The notes under the pieces: generated by a model
Told to the model about the DNA's origin: nothing
What the model saw: only the letters and a program-made list of their open reading frames with translations
Database searches by the model: none
Assembly: GCF_021431925.1 (NCBI RefSeq)
Contig: NZ_CP090371.1
Location: 2,356,001-2,420,000 of the forward strand
Reading direction: 5' to 3'
Source: Halobaculum sp. CBA1158
Lineage (GTDB): Archaea > Halobacteriota > Halobacteria > Halobacteriales > Haloferacaceae
DNA length: 64,000 nucleotides
Part shown: positions 34,139 to 42,658 of the stretch, in pieces
How the letters are laid out: every line of letters starts with the position of its first letter
Position numbering within the stretch: the first letter of the stretch is position 1
Made by a program: the position numbers and the translations under genes

Positions 34139-36112
34139 ATGCGCGTCGCCGACCTCCCGCTGGCCCCCGAGTACGTCGACCACTTCGCGGGCGAGGGGAT
34201 CGAGGAGCTGTACCCCCCGCAGGTCGCAGCCGTGGAGGCCGGCGTCTGCGACGGCGACAACGTCGTCGCCGCCGTGCCGACCGCCTCGGGCAAGACGTTC
34301 GTCGCCGAGCTCGCCCTCCTGACGGCCGACGGCCCGGGGCTGTACGTCTGTCCGCTCCGGGCGCTCGCCCGCGAGAAGTACGAGGAGTTCGACGCGCTCC
34401 CGGGCGTCGAAGCGGGCATCTCCACCGGCGACTACGACTCGGCCGCGAGCGACCTCGCCGGCAACGACGTGATCGTCGCCACCAGCGAGAAGGTCGACTC
34501 CGCCATCCGAAACGGTGCCGAGTGGGTCGACGACCTCGCGTGCGTCGTCGTCGACGAGGTCCACCTGCTCGGCTCGCCCCGGCGGGGGCCGACGCTGGAG
34601 GTGACGCTCGCGACCCTCCGCCGCCGGACGCCAGACGTACAGATCGTCGCGCTGTCGGCGACCGTCGACAACCCCGCCGACATCGCCGACTGGCTCGACG
34701 CCGAACTCGTGGAGTCGACGTGGCGGCCGGTCGACCTCCGGGTCGGCGTCCACGCCGAGGGGACCGTCCGGTTCGACGACGGCACCGATCGCTCGCTCCC
34801 CGTCGACGGCGACGGTCCCACCGCCGATCACGCCGCCAATCCTGCCGACGACGCCGACACCGAGGCGACGGCGGCGCTCGTCGCCGGCGCGGTCGACGAC
34901 GGGGGACAGGCGCTTGCGTTCGTCGCCTCTCGACGGGAGGCCGAGGCGCTCGCCGACCGGCTGGCGGAGGAACGGTTCGGCGGCGGTGGCGACGCCGCCG
35001 ACGACGCGAGCGACGCGGACGGCGTCGCCGCGGACCTGCGCGACGCCGGCGGCACCGAGACGGGCGAGCGCCTGGCCGAGGCCGCCGAGCGCGGCGTCGC
35101 GTTCCACCACGCGGGGCTCTCCTCGGACCACCGGGCGACCGTCGAGCGGGCGTTCCGCGAGCGGAGGCTGGCGGTCATCTGCGCGACGCCGACGCTCGCG
35201 GCCGGCGTGAACGTCCCCGCGCGCCGCGTCGTCGTTCGCGATCAGCGGCGCTACACCGGCGAAGGCACGGAGTGGCTTCCCGTGCTGGAGGTCCATCAGA
35301 TGTGCGGGCGTGCGGGGCGACCGCACCTCGATCCGTACGGCGAGGCGGTGCTCGTCGCCGACGACGCCGACGAGCGCGAGGAGCTGTGGGACCGGTACGT
35401 CACGGCCGACCCCGAGCGCGTGGAGTCGAAGCTCCGGGATCCCGCCGCGCTGCGCACGCACACGCTCGCGCTCGTCGCCACCGGCATCGCCGGGTCGCAG
35501 GCGGGGGTGCTCGACGCGCTCGGCGGGACGTTCTACGCCTCGCGCACGTCGAACCCGAACCTGGGGGGCGTCGTCGGCGACGCGATCGCGAGCCTCATCG
35601 ACGACGGCCTGCTCGCGCCCGCACCCGACGGCGGCATCGAGGCGACGCCGGTCGGCTCGCAGGTGTCCCGACAGTACGTCACCCCCGACACCGGGGTCCG
35701 GATCGTCGACGGACTGCGGACGGTCGCCGGGATGGATCCCGACGACGTGACCGAGTTGACCGCCTTCGAGATCGTCTGCGACACCCCGGACATGGACGAC
35801 ACCTACCTCGGCAACGCCGAGCGCGCCGACATCTACCAGTTCGCCCGCTCGCGCTCGGCGGAGCTGACGACCGGCATGACGGACGCCGAGGACTTCGAAG
35901 GCTGGCTGGAGTCCGTGAAGACCGCCCGGGTTCTGACGGAGTGGGTCGACGGCGCGAGCGTCGAGGAGCTGGTCGAGACGTACCGCATCGGTCCCGGCGA
36001 CCTGGAGTCGCGGATCGAGCGCGCCGAGTGGCTGCTGGGCGCGGCCGACGCGCTCGCAGAGGAGATCGGCGTCGAGCTGCCGGCGATCGGGTCGGCTCGG
36101 TCGAGGCTCTGA
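34139..36112 (+). CDS. Hel308/Ski2-like superfamily 2 DNA helicase
   Basis: A 657-residue helicase. Motifs in order are Q-like YPPQ, Walker A PTASGKT (about residue 43-49), Ia CPLRALAREK, II DEVHLLGS, III LSAT, IV-V region (FHHAGLSSDHR, CATPTLAAGVNVPARRVVV) and VI HQMCGRAGRP. The C-terminal ratchet domain (ELVETYRIGPGDLESRIERAEWLL) is present, as in Hel308, but the protein stops where the last helix-hairpin-helix (GVGRVRAR-like) domain would follow. An acidic Ala/Asp insert (DDASDADGVAADLRD) lies in RecA domain 2. Hel308 unwinds lagging strands at stalled forks. Another, full-length Hel308 elsewhere in the genome is likely. Ends 6 bases from the opposing old-yellow-enzyme gene. Confidence 0.85.
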   Translation: MRVADLPLAPEYVDHFAGEGIEELYPPQVAAVEAGVCDGDNVVAAVPTASGKTFVAELALLTADGPGLYVCPLRALAREKYEEFDALPGVEAGISTGDYDSAASDLAGNDVIVATSEKVDSAIRNGAEWVDDLACVVVDEVHLLGSPRRGPTLEVTLATLRRRTPDVQIVALSATVDNPADIADWLDAELVESTWRPVDLRVGVHAEGTVRFDDGTDRSLPVDGDGPTADHAANPADDADTEATAALVAGAVDDGGQALAFVASRREAEALADRLAEERFGGGGDAADDASDADGVAADLRDAGGTETGERLAEAAERGVAFHHAGLSSDHRATVERAFRERRLAVICATPTLAAGVNVPARRVVVRDQRRYTGEGTEWLPVLEVHQMCGRAGRPHLDPYGEAVLVADDADEREELWDRYVTADPERVESKLRDPAALRTHTLALVATGIAGSQAGVLDALGGTFYASRTSNPNLGGVVGDAIASLIDDGLLAPAPDGGIEATPVGSQVSRQYVTPDTGVRIVDGLRTVAGMDPDDVTELTAFEIVCDTPDMDDTYLGNAERADIYQFARSRSAELTTGMTDAEDFEGWLESVKTARVLTEWVDGASVEELVETYRIGPGDLESRIERAEWLLGAADALAEEIGVELPAIGSARSRL

Positions 36113-36118
36113 CCGGGT

Positions 36119-37492
36119 TCAGCTCCCCTCGCGGTCGTACGCTCCCGCCATCCGGTGCTCCCCTGCCTCCCGGAGTACCGACGGAGTCCGACAGACGCCC
36201 TGCTCGCCGGCCGCCTGGGGGACGACGCAGTTGTTGCAGTCCTCGCAGGCGACCGCGACCCCGCGCTCGGGGGCGTCCTCCCGGAGCAGTCTGGCCGGCA
36301 ACTCGGGTTCGGCGTAGAACGGCCGTGCCATCCCCACGGCGTCGGCGGATCGAACGGCGTCAGCGGATCGGACGCCGTCTGCGGACCGGCTGTCGTCAGC
36401 GGATCGGCCGCCGTCGCCGAGCAGCCCGTCGATCGTCGCCCGGTCCCTGACGCCGCCCTCACAGAGGACGGGCACGTCGACGCGCTCGCGCACCCGCCGG
36501 CAGAGGTCCGCGTTCCACGCCGGCTCCCGGGAGTAGACGAGCGACTCGACCCAGTTCGCGGCGGCGACGAGCGCCGCCCGCGGTCGCGAGCCGAAGGCGT
36601 CGACGTACTCCTCGCGGAAGCGCTCGTCGCGCCACGAGCGGCCGGGAAAGGCCCCTCGGATCACGCTCATGTCCCAGAAGACGGAGCCGTTGACCGGGAC
36701 CAGCGCGTCGTAGCCCGCGTCCGCGAGGCGCTCGCAGAGCCGGACGCAGTCGGCGGCCGACAGCGTGGGCCCGATCCCCGGCGGTGCCTCGGTCTCGGCG
36801 GGGACCTTCGTCAGGACGGGCACGTCGCCGGCGCGGTCGCGGATCTCGGCGAGCACGACCTCGAAGAAGCGCGCGGGGTCGCCGAACTCGTCGTCGCGGC
36901 GGTTGTAGAACGGCGACGCGAACTGGTGGAGGATCCCCATGTTCGCGCCCGCGAGGTGTATCAGGTCGTAGTCGGCGTCGACCGCGGCGGCGGCCGCGCG
37001 ACCGAAGTCCGCGGCCAGTTCGCGACACTCCTCGGTCGCGAGGACGTGCGCGTCGTAGTCGAGAACCCCGAGACGGTCGAGCAGACGGAGGGGTCGCGGG
37101 GGAGGCGACACCGCGAGCTGTTCGAGATCCGGGTTGCGGGCGCGGAAGCCGCGGTGCCACGTCTCCATCGAGCGCAGGCCGCCGTGTTCGAGTTGGATCG
37201 CGATCCGGCCGCCGTGATCGTGGATCGCCCCGGTGAGTCGGGAGAGCCCGGCGACGAAGTCGGGGTCGTGGACGCGGGTCATTCCGGGCGCGGCGCAGCC
37301 GCCCTCCTCGCGAACGATCGTCGCGCCCTGACAGACGAGCCCCGCGCCGGCCGCGGCCGCCGGCTCCAGCTCCGCGATCAGCGTGTCCACCGCGTCGGGA
37401 CCGTTGCCCGCGTGCTCGAGCAGCGGCGCGCGGTAGAGCCGGTTCGGGAGCGTGACCCCCCCGATCCGGAGGGGATCGGTGATCGACGGCAC
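36119..37492 (-). CDS. Old yellow enzyme-family NADH:flavin oxidoreductase with repeat insert
   Basis: The product is 457 residues from GTG 37492 (MPSITDPLRIGGVTLPNRLYRAP). It has the OYE barrel: IQLEHGGLRS, FGRAAAAAVDADYDLIHLAGANMGILHQFASPFYNRRDDEFG and VLCEGGVRDRA. A C-terminal Cys cluster (CEDCNNCVVPQ...GVCR) is like the Fe-S or zinc site of the 2,4-dienoyl-CoA reductase branch. Before VGMARPFYAEP the gene holds four in-frame copies of an 18-base unit coding RSAD-containing hexapeptides, a recent-looking expansion. Reaction is reduction of an activated C=C bond with NAD(P)H and FMN; substrate unknown. No upstream ATG is better placed than the GTG. Confidence 0.85.
   Translation of the reverse strand: MPSITDPLRIGGVTLPNRLYRAPLLEHAGNGPDAVDTLIAELEPAAAAGAGLVCQGATIVREEGGCAAPGMTRVHDPDFVAGLSRLTGAIHDHGGRIAIQLEHGGLRSMETWHRGFRARNPDLEQLAVSPPPRPLRLLDRLGVLDYDAHVLATEECRELAADFGRAAAAAVDADYDLIHLAGANMGILHQFASPFYNRRDDEFGDPARFFEVVLAEIRDRAGDVPVLTKVPAETEAPPGIGPTLSAADCVRLCERLADAGYDALVPVNGSVFWDMSVIRGAFPGRSWRDERFREEYVDAFGSRPRAALVAAANWVESLVYSREPAWNADLCRRVRERVDVPVLCEGGVRDRATIDGLLGDGGRSADDSRSADGVRSADAVRSADAVGMARPFYAEPELPARLLREDAPERGVAVACEDCNNCVVPQAAGEQGVCRTPSVLREAGEHRMAGAYDREGS
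36346..36417. repeat. Four tandem 18-base repeats inside the OYE gene
   Basis: Units start at 36346, 36364, 36382 and 36400, each beginning GCGGA; they differ at 3-6 positions. Because 18 is a multiple of three, expansion keeps the frame and adds or removes six residues each time. Confidence 0.8.
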
Positions 37493-37662
37493 GGAGATCT
37501 GATCGGGCTCGTCGGGCTTGAACGCTCGGCCGGAAGGTCGGGACCGTCGGGAAGGCACATCGCCGTAAGCGACACGACGGCGATCCGGCGTCCTGGCGGT
37601 GATCCGGCTACCACGTGGCGACCCGGCGGCGACTCGGCGGCGACCCGGCGACGGTCCCGATT

Positions 37663-38313
37663 TCAGACCCGTCGCTCGCTGATCTCCTCGGCGACGCGCT
37701 CGCCCGGCCGCCGAAGCTCGCCGGACTCGACCTCGTACACGTAGCCGGAGACGGTCACGTCCTCCGGAATCAGCTCGTGTTCCTCGAGGTAGCGGACCTG
37801 CGCGGCGCAGGCCTCGTCGATATTGTCGGTCATGCGGACCCACTCCTCGACGGCGGCGTCGCCGATGTCGAGTTCGGGCAGCGCCGGATCGAGATCCACG
37901 TCGTCGAGGTCGACGCCCGCGGCCTCCGCCCGCGCCTCCAGGCCGGCGGCCACGTCGTCGTCGCTCGCGGACATCATCCCGCAGTCGGTGTGGTTCACGA
38001 CGACGATCTCGTCGGTGTCGAAGAAGTTCGTCGTCAGCGCCGCCGAGCGGATCACGTCGTCGGTGACCTTCCCGCCGGCGTTTCGGTAGATCTGCGCGTC
38101 GCCGAGGTCGAGGTCGAGGGCGTCCTCGACGGGGATGCGCTCGTCCATGCAGGCGACGACGAGGAGGTTCTCGTCGGTCGGGATCCCCTTGCGTCGGCGT
38201 CGCGCCCAGTCGTCGCGGGCGTCGACCGCCTCGTCGACCCGCTCGTGGACGTGGTCGTGTTCGTGCCCGTGCTCGTCGGTGCCGGTGTCGGTGTCGGCGT
38301 CGGTGTCGGACAT
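37663..38313 (-). CDS. Beta-class carbonic anhydrase with His-rich head
   Basis: A 216-residue protein. Zinc ligands are Cys55 (ACMDERI), His108 and Cys111 (NHTDCGM), with the Asp57/Arg59 dyad of beta-carbonic anhydrases and the loop NAGG. The first 30 residues are acidic and His-rich (DEHGHEHDHVHERVDE), unusual for this small archaeal subclass and possibly a metal reservoir. It interconverts CO2 and bicarbonate. The protein also has an insert of 35 acidic residues after the second Cys. ATG 38313 was chosen since the longer frame upstream has no such composition. Convergent or divergent partners give no further clue. Confidence 0.9.
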   Translation of the reverse strand: MSDTDADTDTGTDEHGHEHDHVHERVDEAVDARDDWARRRRKGIPTDENLLVVACMDERIPVEDALDLDLGDAQIYRNAGGKVTDDVIRSAALTTNFFDTDEIVVVNHTDCGMMSASDDDVAAGLEARAEAAGVDLDDVDLDPALPELDIGDAAVEEWVRMTDNIDEACAAQVRYLEEHELIPEDVTVSGYVYEVESGELRRPGERVAEEISERRV

Positions 38314-38443
38314 CGACGGATCACAGGGCCCGCAACGACGGGGTCGTTTCGCCGTCCGTAATCCCGACCGGTGATCGCAGAAAGGGGCGATTTGATCCGG
38401 TAGGGTCCGGAGTAACGCGGCGACCCGGGTTTGACGCGGGCGA

Positions 38444-38656
38444 CTACCCCTCGCCGGCGTCAACCTGCTCGTGAGTGTGGTGGTAGAACTCGACGAGGGC
38501 CTCGCCCCCGTCGCCGGCGACGGGTTCGAAACACACCCGACGGTAGCGCTCGTTGTCGAGGAGGTTCACCGCGAGTCCGGCGTCGTGCACCGAGACGGAG
38601 TCGTAGGCGACCCCGCAGGTCGGACACGACTCCGGCGGGTCGCTCGGGCGGTCCAC
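38444..38656 (-). CDS. 70-residue hypothetical protein with single Cys pair
   Basis: Starts MDRPSDPPESCPTCGVAYDSVSVHD; one CPTCG pair and a Cys near residue 42 (RRVCFEPV) suggest a partial zinc site. The rest has short beta-like strands (SVSVHDAGLAVNLL) and the tail EFYHHTHEQVDAGEG. Similar small haloarchaeal proteins exist but I cannot name the family. It stands alone between the carbonic anhydrase and macro-domain genes on the same strand, with gaps of 130 and 162 bases that show no other gene. Confidence 0.55.
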   Translation of the reverse strand: MDRPSDPPESCPTCGVAYDSVSVHDAGLAVNLLDNERYRRVCFEPVAGDGGEALVEFYHHTHEQVDAGEG

Positions 38657-38818
38657 GTGAGCGAAACGGTCGCCGGCGGCAAACCTGTGTCGACGGGACC
38701 GTGGCGGATGTGCGGACCGCCGCGGGCGACGACGGGTCCGGCGTGGACGACGCGAACCCGCGGGGCCGGCGCGTACCGGTGCGGATCCGCGTGAACCGAC
38801 GCGACCGCCGCCGCCGAC

Positions 38819-39316
38819 TCACTCGCCGACGGCCTCGCGGACCGTCTCGTACTCCGAGTCGGAGTAGGCGATGAAGCGCACGTCCCGCAGCGAGTCGGGG
38901 TCGAACGCGCGGATCTCCTCGGAGATGAGGCGCGCGCCCTCCGCGAGGTCGAACCCCGCGACGCCACAGCCGAGCGCCGGGATCACCAGCGACTCACAGC
39001 CGCGCTCGTCGGCCGCGGCGAGGGCGTTGCGCGCGGCGTCGCGAATGCTCTCGGCGGTCGCCTGTCCGTCCCCGTAGTGGGGCATCGCGGCCGCGTGGAT
39101 CACGTACTCGGCGTCGAGGCCGAACGCGTCCGTGACCGCCACCGCACCCAGGTCGACCGGGCCCTTCGCCATCGCCGCCTCGTTCAGGCCGACGCCCGCG
39201 GCGCGCCGGAGCGCGCCGGCGACCCCGCTGCCCATCTTGAGGCTCGTCCCCGCCGCGTTCACCAGCGCGTCCGCGGACTGGTCGGCGATGTCGCCACGGA
39301 TCACCTCGAACTCCAT
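38819..39316 (-). CDS. Macro-domain protein (ADP-ribose/O-acetyl-ADP-ribose hydrolase type)
   Basis: 165 residues with the macro fold signatures: MEFEVIRGDIADQSADALVNAAGTSLKMGSGVAGALRRAAG, the ADP-ribose phosphate loop, then AVAVTDAFGLDAEYVIHAAAMPHYG, and the second loop PALGCGVAGFDLAEGARL. Members bind or hydrolyse ADP-ribose derivatives such as O-acetyl-ADP-ribose or ADP-ribosylated proteins. No ADP-ribosyltransferase or sirtuin gene is nearby. The ATG start matches the domain start exactly. Confidence 0.93.
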   Translation of the reverse strand: MEFEVIRGDIADQSADALVNAAGTSLKMGSGVAGALRRAAGVGLNEAAMAKGPVDLGAVAVTDAFGLDAEYVIHAAAMPHYGDGQATAESIRDAARNALAAADERGCESLVIPALGCGVAGFDLAEGARLISEEIRAFDPDSLRDVRFIAYSDSEYETVREAVGE

Positions 39317-39381
39317 GTCGGGGGATCCGCGTCGATCGGCAAAGGCGTTGTCCGGTGGGCGTCGATGAATGGGAGCGTCAA

Positions 39382-39413
39382 CGAGCGAGAGCGTCGGCGA
39401 GCGAGAGCGTCGG
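39382..39413. repeat. Two exact 16-base tandem units
   Basis: CGAGCGAGAGCGTCGG occurs twice in a row in the short gap between the macro-domain gene and the peptidase gene, followed by a partial third copy. Confidence 0.7.
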
Positions 39414-39443
39414 CGAGGAGCGCGACGGCGACGCGTCCCGGGA

Positions 39444-41618
39444 CTACTGCGGCTCCTCGTCCGCGCGGTCGTGCGGGTCCGCCGCGTCGGGGTCGTCGAC
39501 GGCGGGGTCGTGTCGGGCGTACCACGCGGTGACCTCCTCCAGTCGGTGGATCGCGCGGTCGGGCGTGCCGATGTTGTGGTGCTCGTTCTCGTAGAGGACG
39601 AGCCGCGCGTCGACGCCCTGTTTCTTGGCGGCGACGTACAGCTGCTCGCTCTGGCTCGGGGGACACCGCCAGTCCTCCTGGCCGGCGGTCACCAGTAGCG
39701 GCGTCTCGATGTTCCCCGCGTCCGTGATCGACGACGACGCGTCGATCCCCTCGGGGTTCTCCCACGGGAGGCCGTACTCGTTCTCCATCCAGACGTGGGA
39801 GTCGTCGGTGCCGTACGCCGACCGCAGGTCGTAGATGCCGTGTTCGGGCGCGGCGGCGGTGAACAGATCCGGCTCCTGGGTGACGAGGAACCCCTGCGCG
39901 ATGCCGCCGTAGGAGAAGCCGTAGCCGAACACGCGGTCGTCGTCGACCCAGCCGCGCTCGACCACGTCGTCGACGCCGTTGGCGATGTCGGTCACCTCGT
40001 GGGTGCCCCACTGCCCCTTCAGCGCCTCGGCGAACTCGCGGCCGTAGGAGGAGCCGCCGCGGTAGTTGGGCCGGAGGACGACGTAGCCCCTGCTCGTCAG
40101 GGCGGCGTGGGCGAAGCTGAACACGGGCTCGTCGTAGCTGATCGGCCCGCCGTGGATGGCGACGACGAGCGGGTGATCGCCGTCGGAGAGGTCCACGTCA
40201 GGGTCGTGATACACGATCCCCGAGACGTGCTCGCCGTCCGACTCCCACTCGATCCGGCGGGCCTCCGGCATCGCGTACTCGTCGGTGAGGTCGGCGTTCA
40301 CGGCGGAGAGCCGCGCCAGCGACTCGGCGTCCGTCTCCTCGGCGGCGTCGAGGTCCGCGGCGTCGACGGCGTAGACGTCCTGGCCGTCGCTCGGGTGCGA
40401 GAAGGCGAACCCGGCGCGCCCGCCGTCGGCCGAGAGGTCGAACGCGCCCATCGCCCGGTCGTCGCCCTGCGCCTCGAAGACGCGCTCGGCGGCCGGGGGC
40501 GCGCCGTCGGCGTCCGCGGTCTCGGCGGCCGTCGCGGGACCGCCGGCGACCGCGGCGTCGGGGTCGGCCGCGACCCGCACCAGTCGCGTCCGAGCCTCGT
40601 CGGCGACCAGGCAGTACAGCGTGTCGTCGTCGGCCCACGCCGGCGCGCCGCCGCGGGCGACCGTCCGGTCGAGGTCCGCCGTCAGCGACCCGTACTCGCC
40701 GTCCGCATAGAGGTACACCTGCGTCGGAACGCACCAGTTCACGGGATCGCCGGCGCAGAAGGCGAGTCGGTCGCCGTCCGGCGACCAGGTCGGCGCGTTC
40801 GCCGAGAGGTCGCCGTCGGTGAGCCGGCGGAGTCCGGTGCCGTCCGGATGGATCGTGAACACGTCGCGGACGAGGGTGTCGTCGGGATTCTCCTCGCGAC
40901 AGGAGGTGAACGCGATCCGGTCGTTCGCGCCCCAGTCGGGCTCCATTCCGGAGAGTCCCTGATACGCCCCGCCGCCGTGGGCGTCGTCGAGACGCTCGGC
41001 GTCGCCCGTCTCCGCGTCGACGACGTGGAGGTACGTCGTCACGGTGTCGGTGTAGCCGACCCCGTCGAGCTTGTGCTGGAGGCGCTCGGTCTCGACCGGC
41101 TCGCCCTCCTCGCGGCCGTCGAGGTACGCCCGCTCGGCGTCGGTCGGGTCGCGCGCGGCGACGACGAGGCGCTCGCCGTCGGGGCCCCAGTCGAACTCCT
41201 CCGCGCCCTCCTCGAAGTCGGTCACCTGCCGGGCGTCGCCGCCGAGCGCGAGGTCGAAGGCCCACACCTGCGGCGTCGGCTCCTCGTCGCCGCCGGCACC
41301 GGCGTCGGCGGCGTCCGCGTCGCCGTCGTCCTCGTCGTCCCGCCCGACGCGGCGGTCGGCGTCCTCGTCGCGGGCGGCGACGAACGCGAGGCGGTCACCG
41401 GCGGGTGACCACGCCGGCGAGGAGGCACCCGAGACGCGGGTGAGGCGGTGCGGATCGCGCGAGCCGTCGGCGGGCGCGACGAACAGCGACGCGACCGGTT
41501 CGTCGGCGTCGGGGTCGTACTCGGTGGTCGTGAAGGCGACCCGGTCCCCCGTCGGCGAGACGGCCACCTCGCCGACCTGGGTCAGGTCGTAGAACGCGTC
41601 GAGCGGGAGCGTCGACAT
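39444..41618 (-). CDS. S9-family prolyl oligopeptidase-type serine peptidase
   Basis: A 724-residue protein from ATG 41618. The N-terminal part of about 400 residues is a beta-propeller of TolB-type repeats (SPAWSPAGDRLAFVA; APTWSPDGDRLAFCA). The C-terminal alpha/beta-hydrolase domain has Ser569 in GFSYGG, the acid in TAGQEDWRCPPSQSEQLY and the His in ENEHHNIG, completing the triad of acylaminoacyl peptidase/dipeptidyl peptidase families. No signal peptide, so it acts inside the cell on short peptides. Two acidic inserts lie between propeller blades (DEDADRRVGRDDEDDGDADAADA and a 40-residue Ala-rich stretch). Confidence 0.92.
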   Translation of the reverse strand: MSTLPLDAFYDLTQVGEVAVSPTGDRVAFTTTEYDPDADEPVASLFVAPADGSRDPHRLTRVSGASSPAWSPAGDRLAFVAARDEDADRRVGRDDEDDGDADAADAGAGGDEEPTPQVWAFDLALGGDARQVTDFEEGAEEFDWGPDGERLVVAARDPTDAERAYLDGREEGEPVETERLQHKLDGVGYTDTVTTYLHVVDAETGDAERLDDAHGGGAYQGLSGMEPDWGANDRIAFTSCREENPDDTLVRDVFTIHPDGTGLRRLTDGDLSANAPTWSPDGDRLAFCAGDPVNWCVPTQVYLYADGEYGSLTADLDRTVARGGAPAWADDDTLYCLVADEARTRLVRVAADPDAAVAGGPATAAETADADGAPPAAERVFEAQGDDRAMGAFDLSADGGRAGFAFSHPSDGQDVYAVDAADLDAAEETDAESLARLSAVNADLTDEYAMPEARRIEWESDGEHVSGIVYHDPDVDLSDGDHPLVVAIHGGPISYDEPVFSFAHAALTSRGYVVLRPNYRGGSSYGREFAEALKGQWGTHEVTDIANGVDDVVERGWVDDDRVFGYGFSYGGIAQGFLVTQEPDLFTAAAPEHGIYDLRSAYGTDDSHVWMENEYGLPWENPEGIDASSSITDAGNIETPLLVTAGQEDWRCPPSQSEQLYVAAKKQGVDARLVLYENEHHNIGTPDRAIHRLEEVTAWYARHDPAVDDPDAADPHDRADEEPQ

Positions 41619-41820
41619 GCTCTGACGTGCCGGCGCGCGCGGCAAATACCTTCGTCATGCGGTCGCGTCGGCCGCATCCCTCCGGCCGTCGGACTCAGCG
41701 GATTCGGCGGGCTCGGCGGGCTCGGCGGGACCCCGTGACCGCTCCCGCCGCGGCGACGCGGTCGCCCCGTCGGCTCCTCGAACCGACGCGCTGAACCCGA
41801 CCGCACGCACACCACCGGAT

Positions 41821-42636
41821 ATGACAGATGACGCCGACCGGGACGCGCCGCCCCCGGAGTCGCTGGCGGCGACCGCGGAGGCCGCGGTGCGAGCGGCCGG
41901 GGCGTACCTCGCCGACCGCTTTCGCGACGGCGACACCGTCGGGGCGTTCGAGACGGACGACGTGAAAGCGGCGGCCGACGAGGCGGCCGAGCGGCTGGCG
42001 TTCGACCGGATCCACGCGGACTTTCCGAACCACTCGCTCCACGGTGAGGAGTCGGGCCGCGCCGGCGAGGGTCCCGTCGAGTGGATCGTCGACCCGCTCG
42101 ACGGCACGAACAACTACGCGATCGACTACCCCTCGATCGCCTCGGCCGTCGCCGCCCGAGTCGACGGCGAGGCGGTCGCGGCCGCGATCCACGAGCCGCT
42201 GGTCGACGACTGCTACGTCGCGGTCCGCGACGGCGGCGCGAGACTGAACGGCGAGCCGCTCCCGCCCGCGCCCCGCGACCGGCCGCTCGAGCGCTCGACG
42301 GTGTCGCTCGTGGTCGGCCTCCCCGCCGTCCGCGACGAGTCGCTGTCGGCGGAGGTCGCGTCGGTCCGGTCGGCGCTTCGCGGCCGGTGCAAGCGGGTGC
42401 TGGAGACGTGGTCGCCGTGCGTCGACTGGGGGCTGCTCGCGCGCGGCTCGATCGCGGGCGTCGTCTGCGCGTATCCGGACGTGTTCGAGCAGGAGGCCGG
42501 CGAACTCCTCGCGAGCGAGGCCGGCGTCGTCTCCGCGTCGGCCGACGGCTACTACGTCGGCGCGCTCGACGAGGCGACCCGAACGGAGTTGGCAGAGGCG
42601 CTTCCGGTCGCCGTCGGCGACGGGGACGAGAAGTGA
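41821..42636 (+). CDS. Inositol monophosphatase-family phosphatase
   Basis: 271 residues. Metal-site motifs are HGEESG, WIVDPLDGTNNY (the family signature) and, in the third position, VFEQEAGELLASEAG where most family members have WDxAAG. The Asp that normally binds a metal there is replaced by Glu, and the Trp by Phe. Archaeal members often act on fructose-1,6-bisphosphate or inositol phosphates; the substrate here is unclear, and the third-motif change may alter it. The gene starts at an ATG 184 bases after the peptidase start on the opposite strand. Confidence 0.88.
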   Translation: MTDDADRDAPPPESLAATAEAAVRAAGAYLADRFRDGDTVGAFETDDVKAAADEAAERLAFDRIHADFPNHSLHGEESGRAGEGPVEWIVDPLDGTNNYAIDYPSIASAVAARVDGEAVAAAIHEPLVDDCYVAVRDGGARLNGEPLPPAPRDRPLERSTVSLVVGLPAVRDESLSAEVASVRSALRGRCKRVLETWSPCVDWGLLARGSIAGVVCAYPDVFEQEAGELLASEAGVVSASADGYYVGALDEATRTELAEALPVAVGDGDEK

Positions 42637-42658
42637 GCGAACGGCGAGTCCCCGACGG

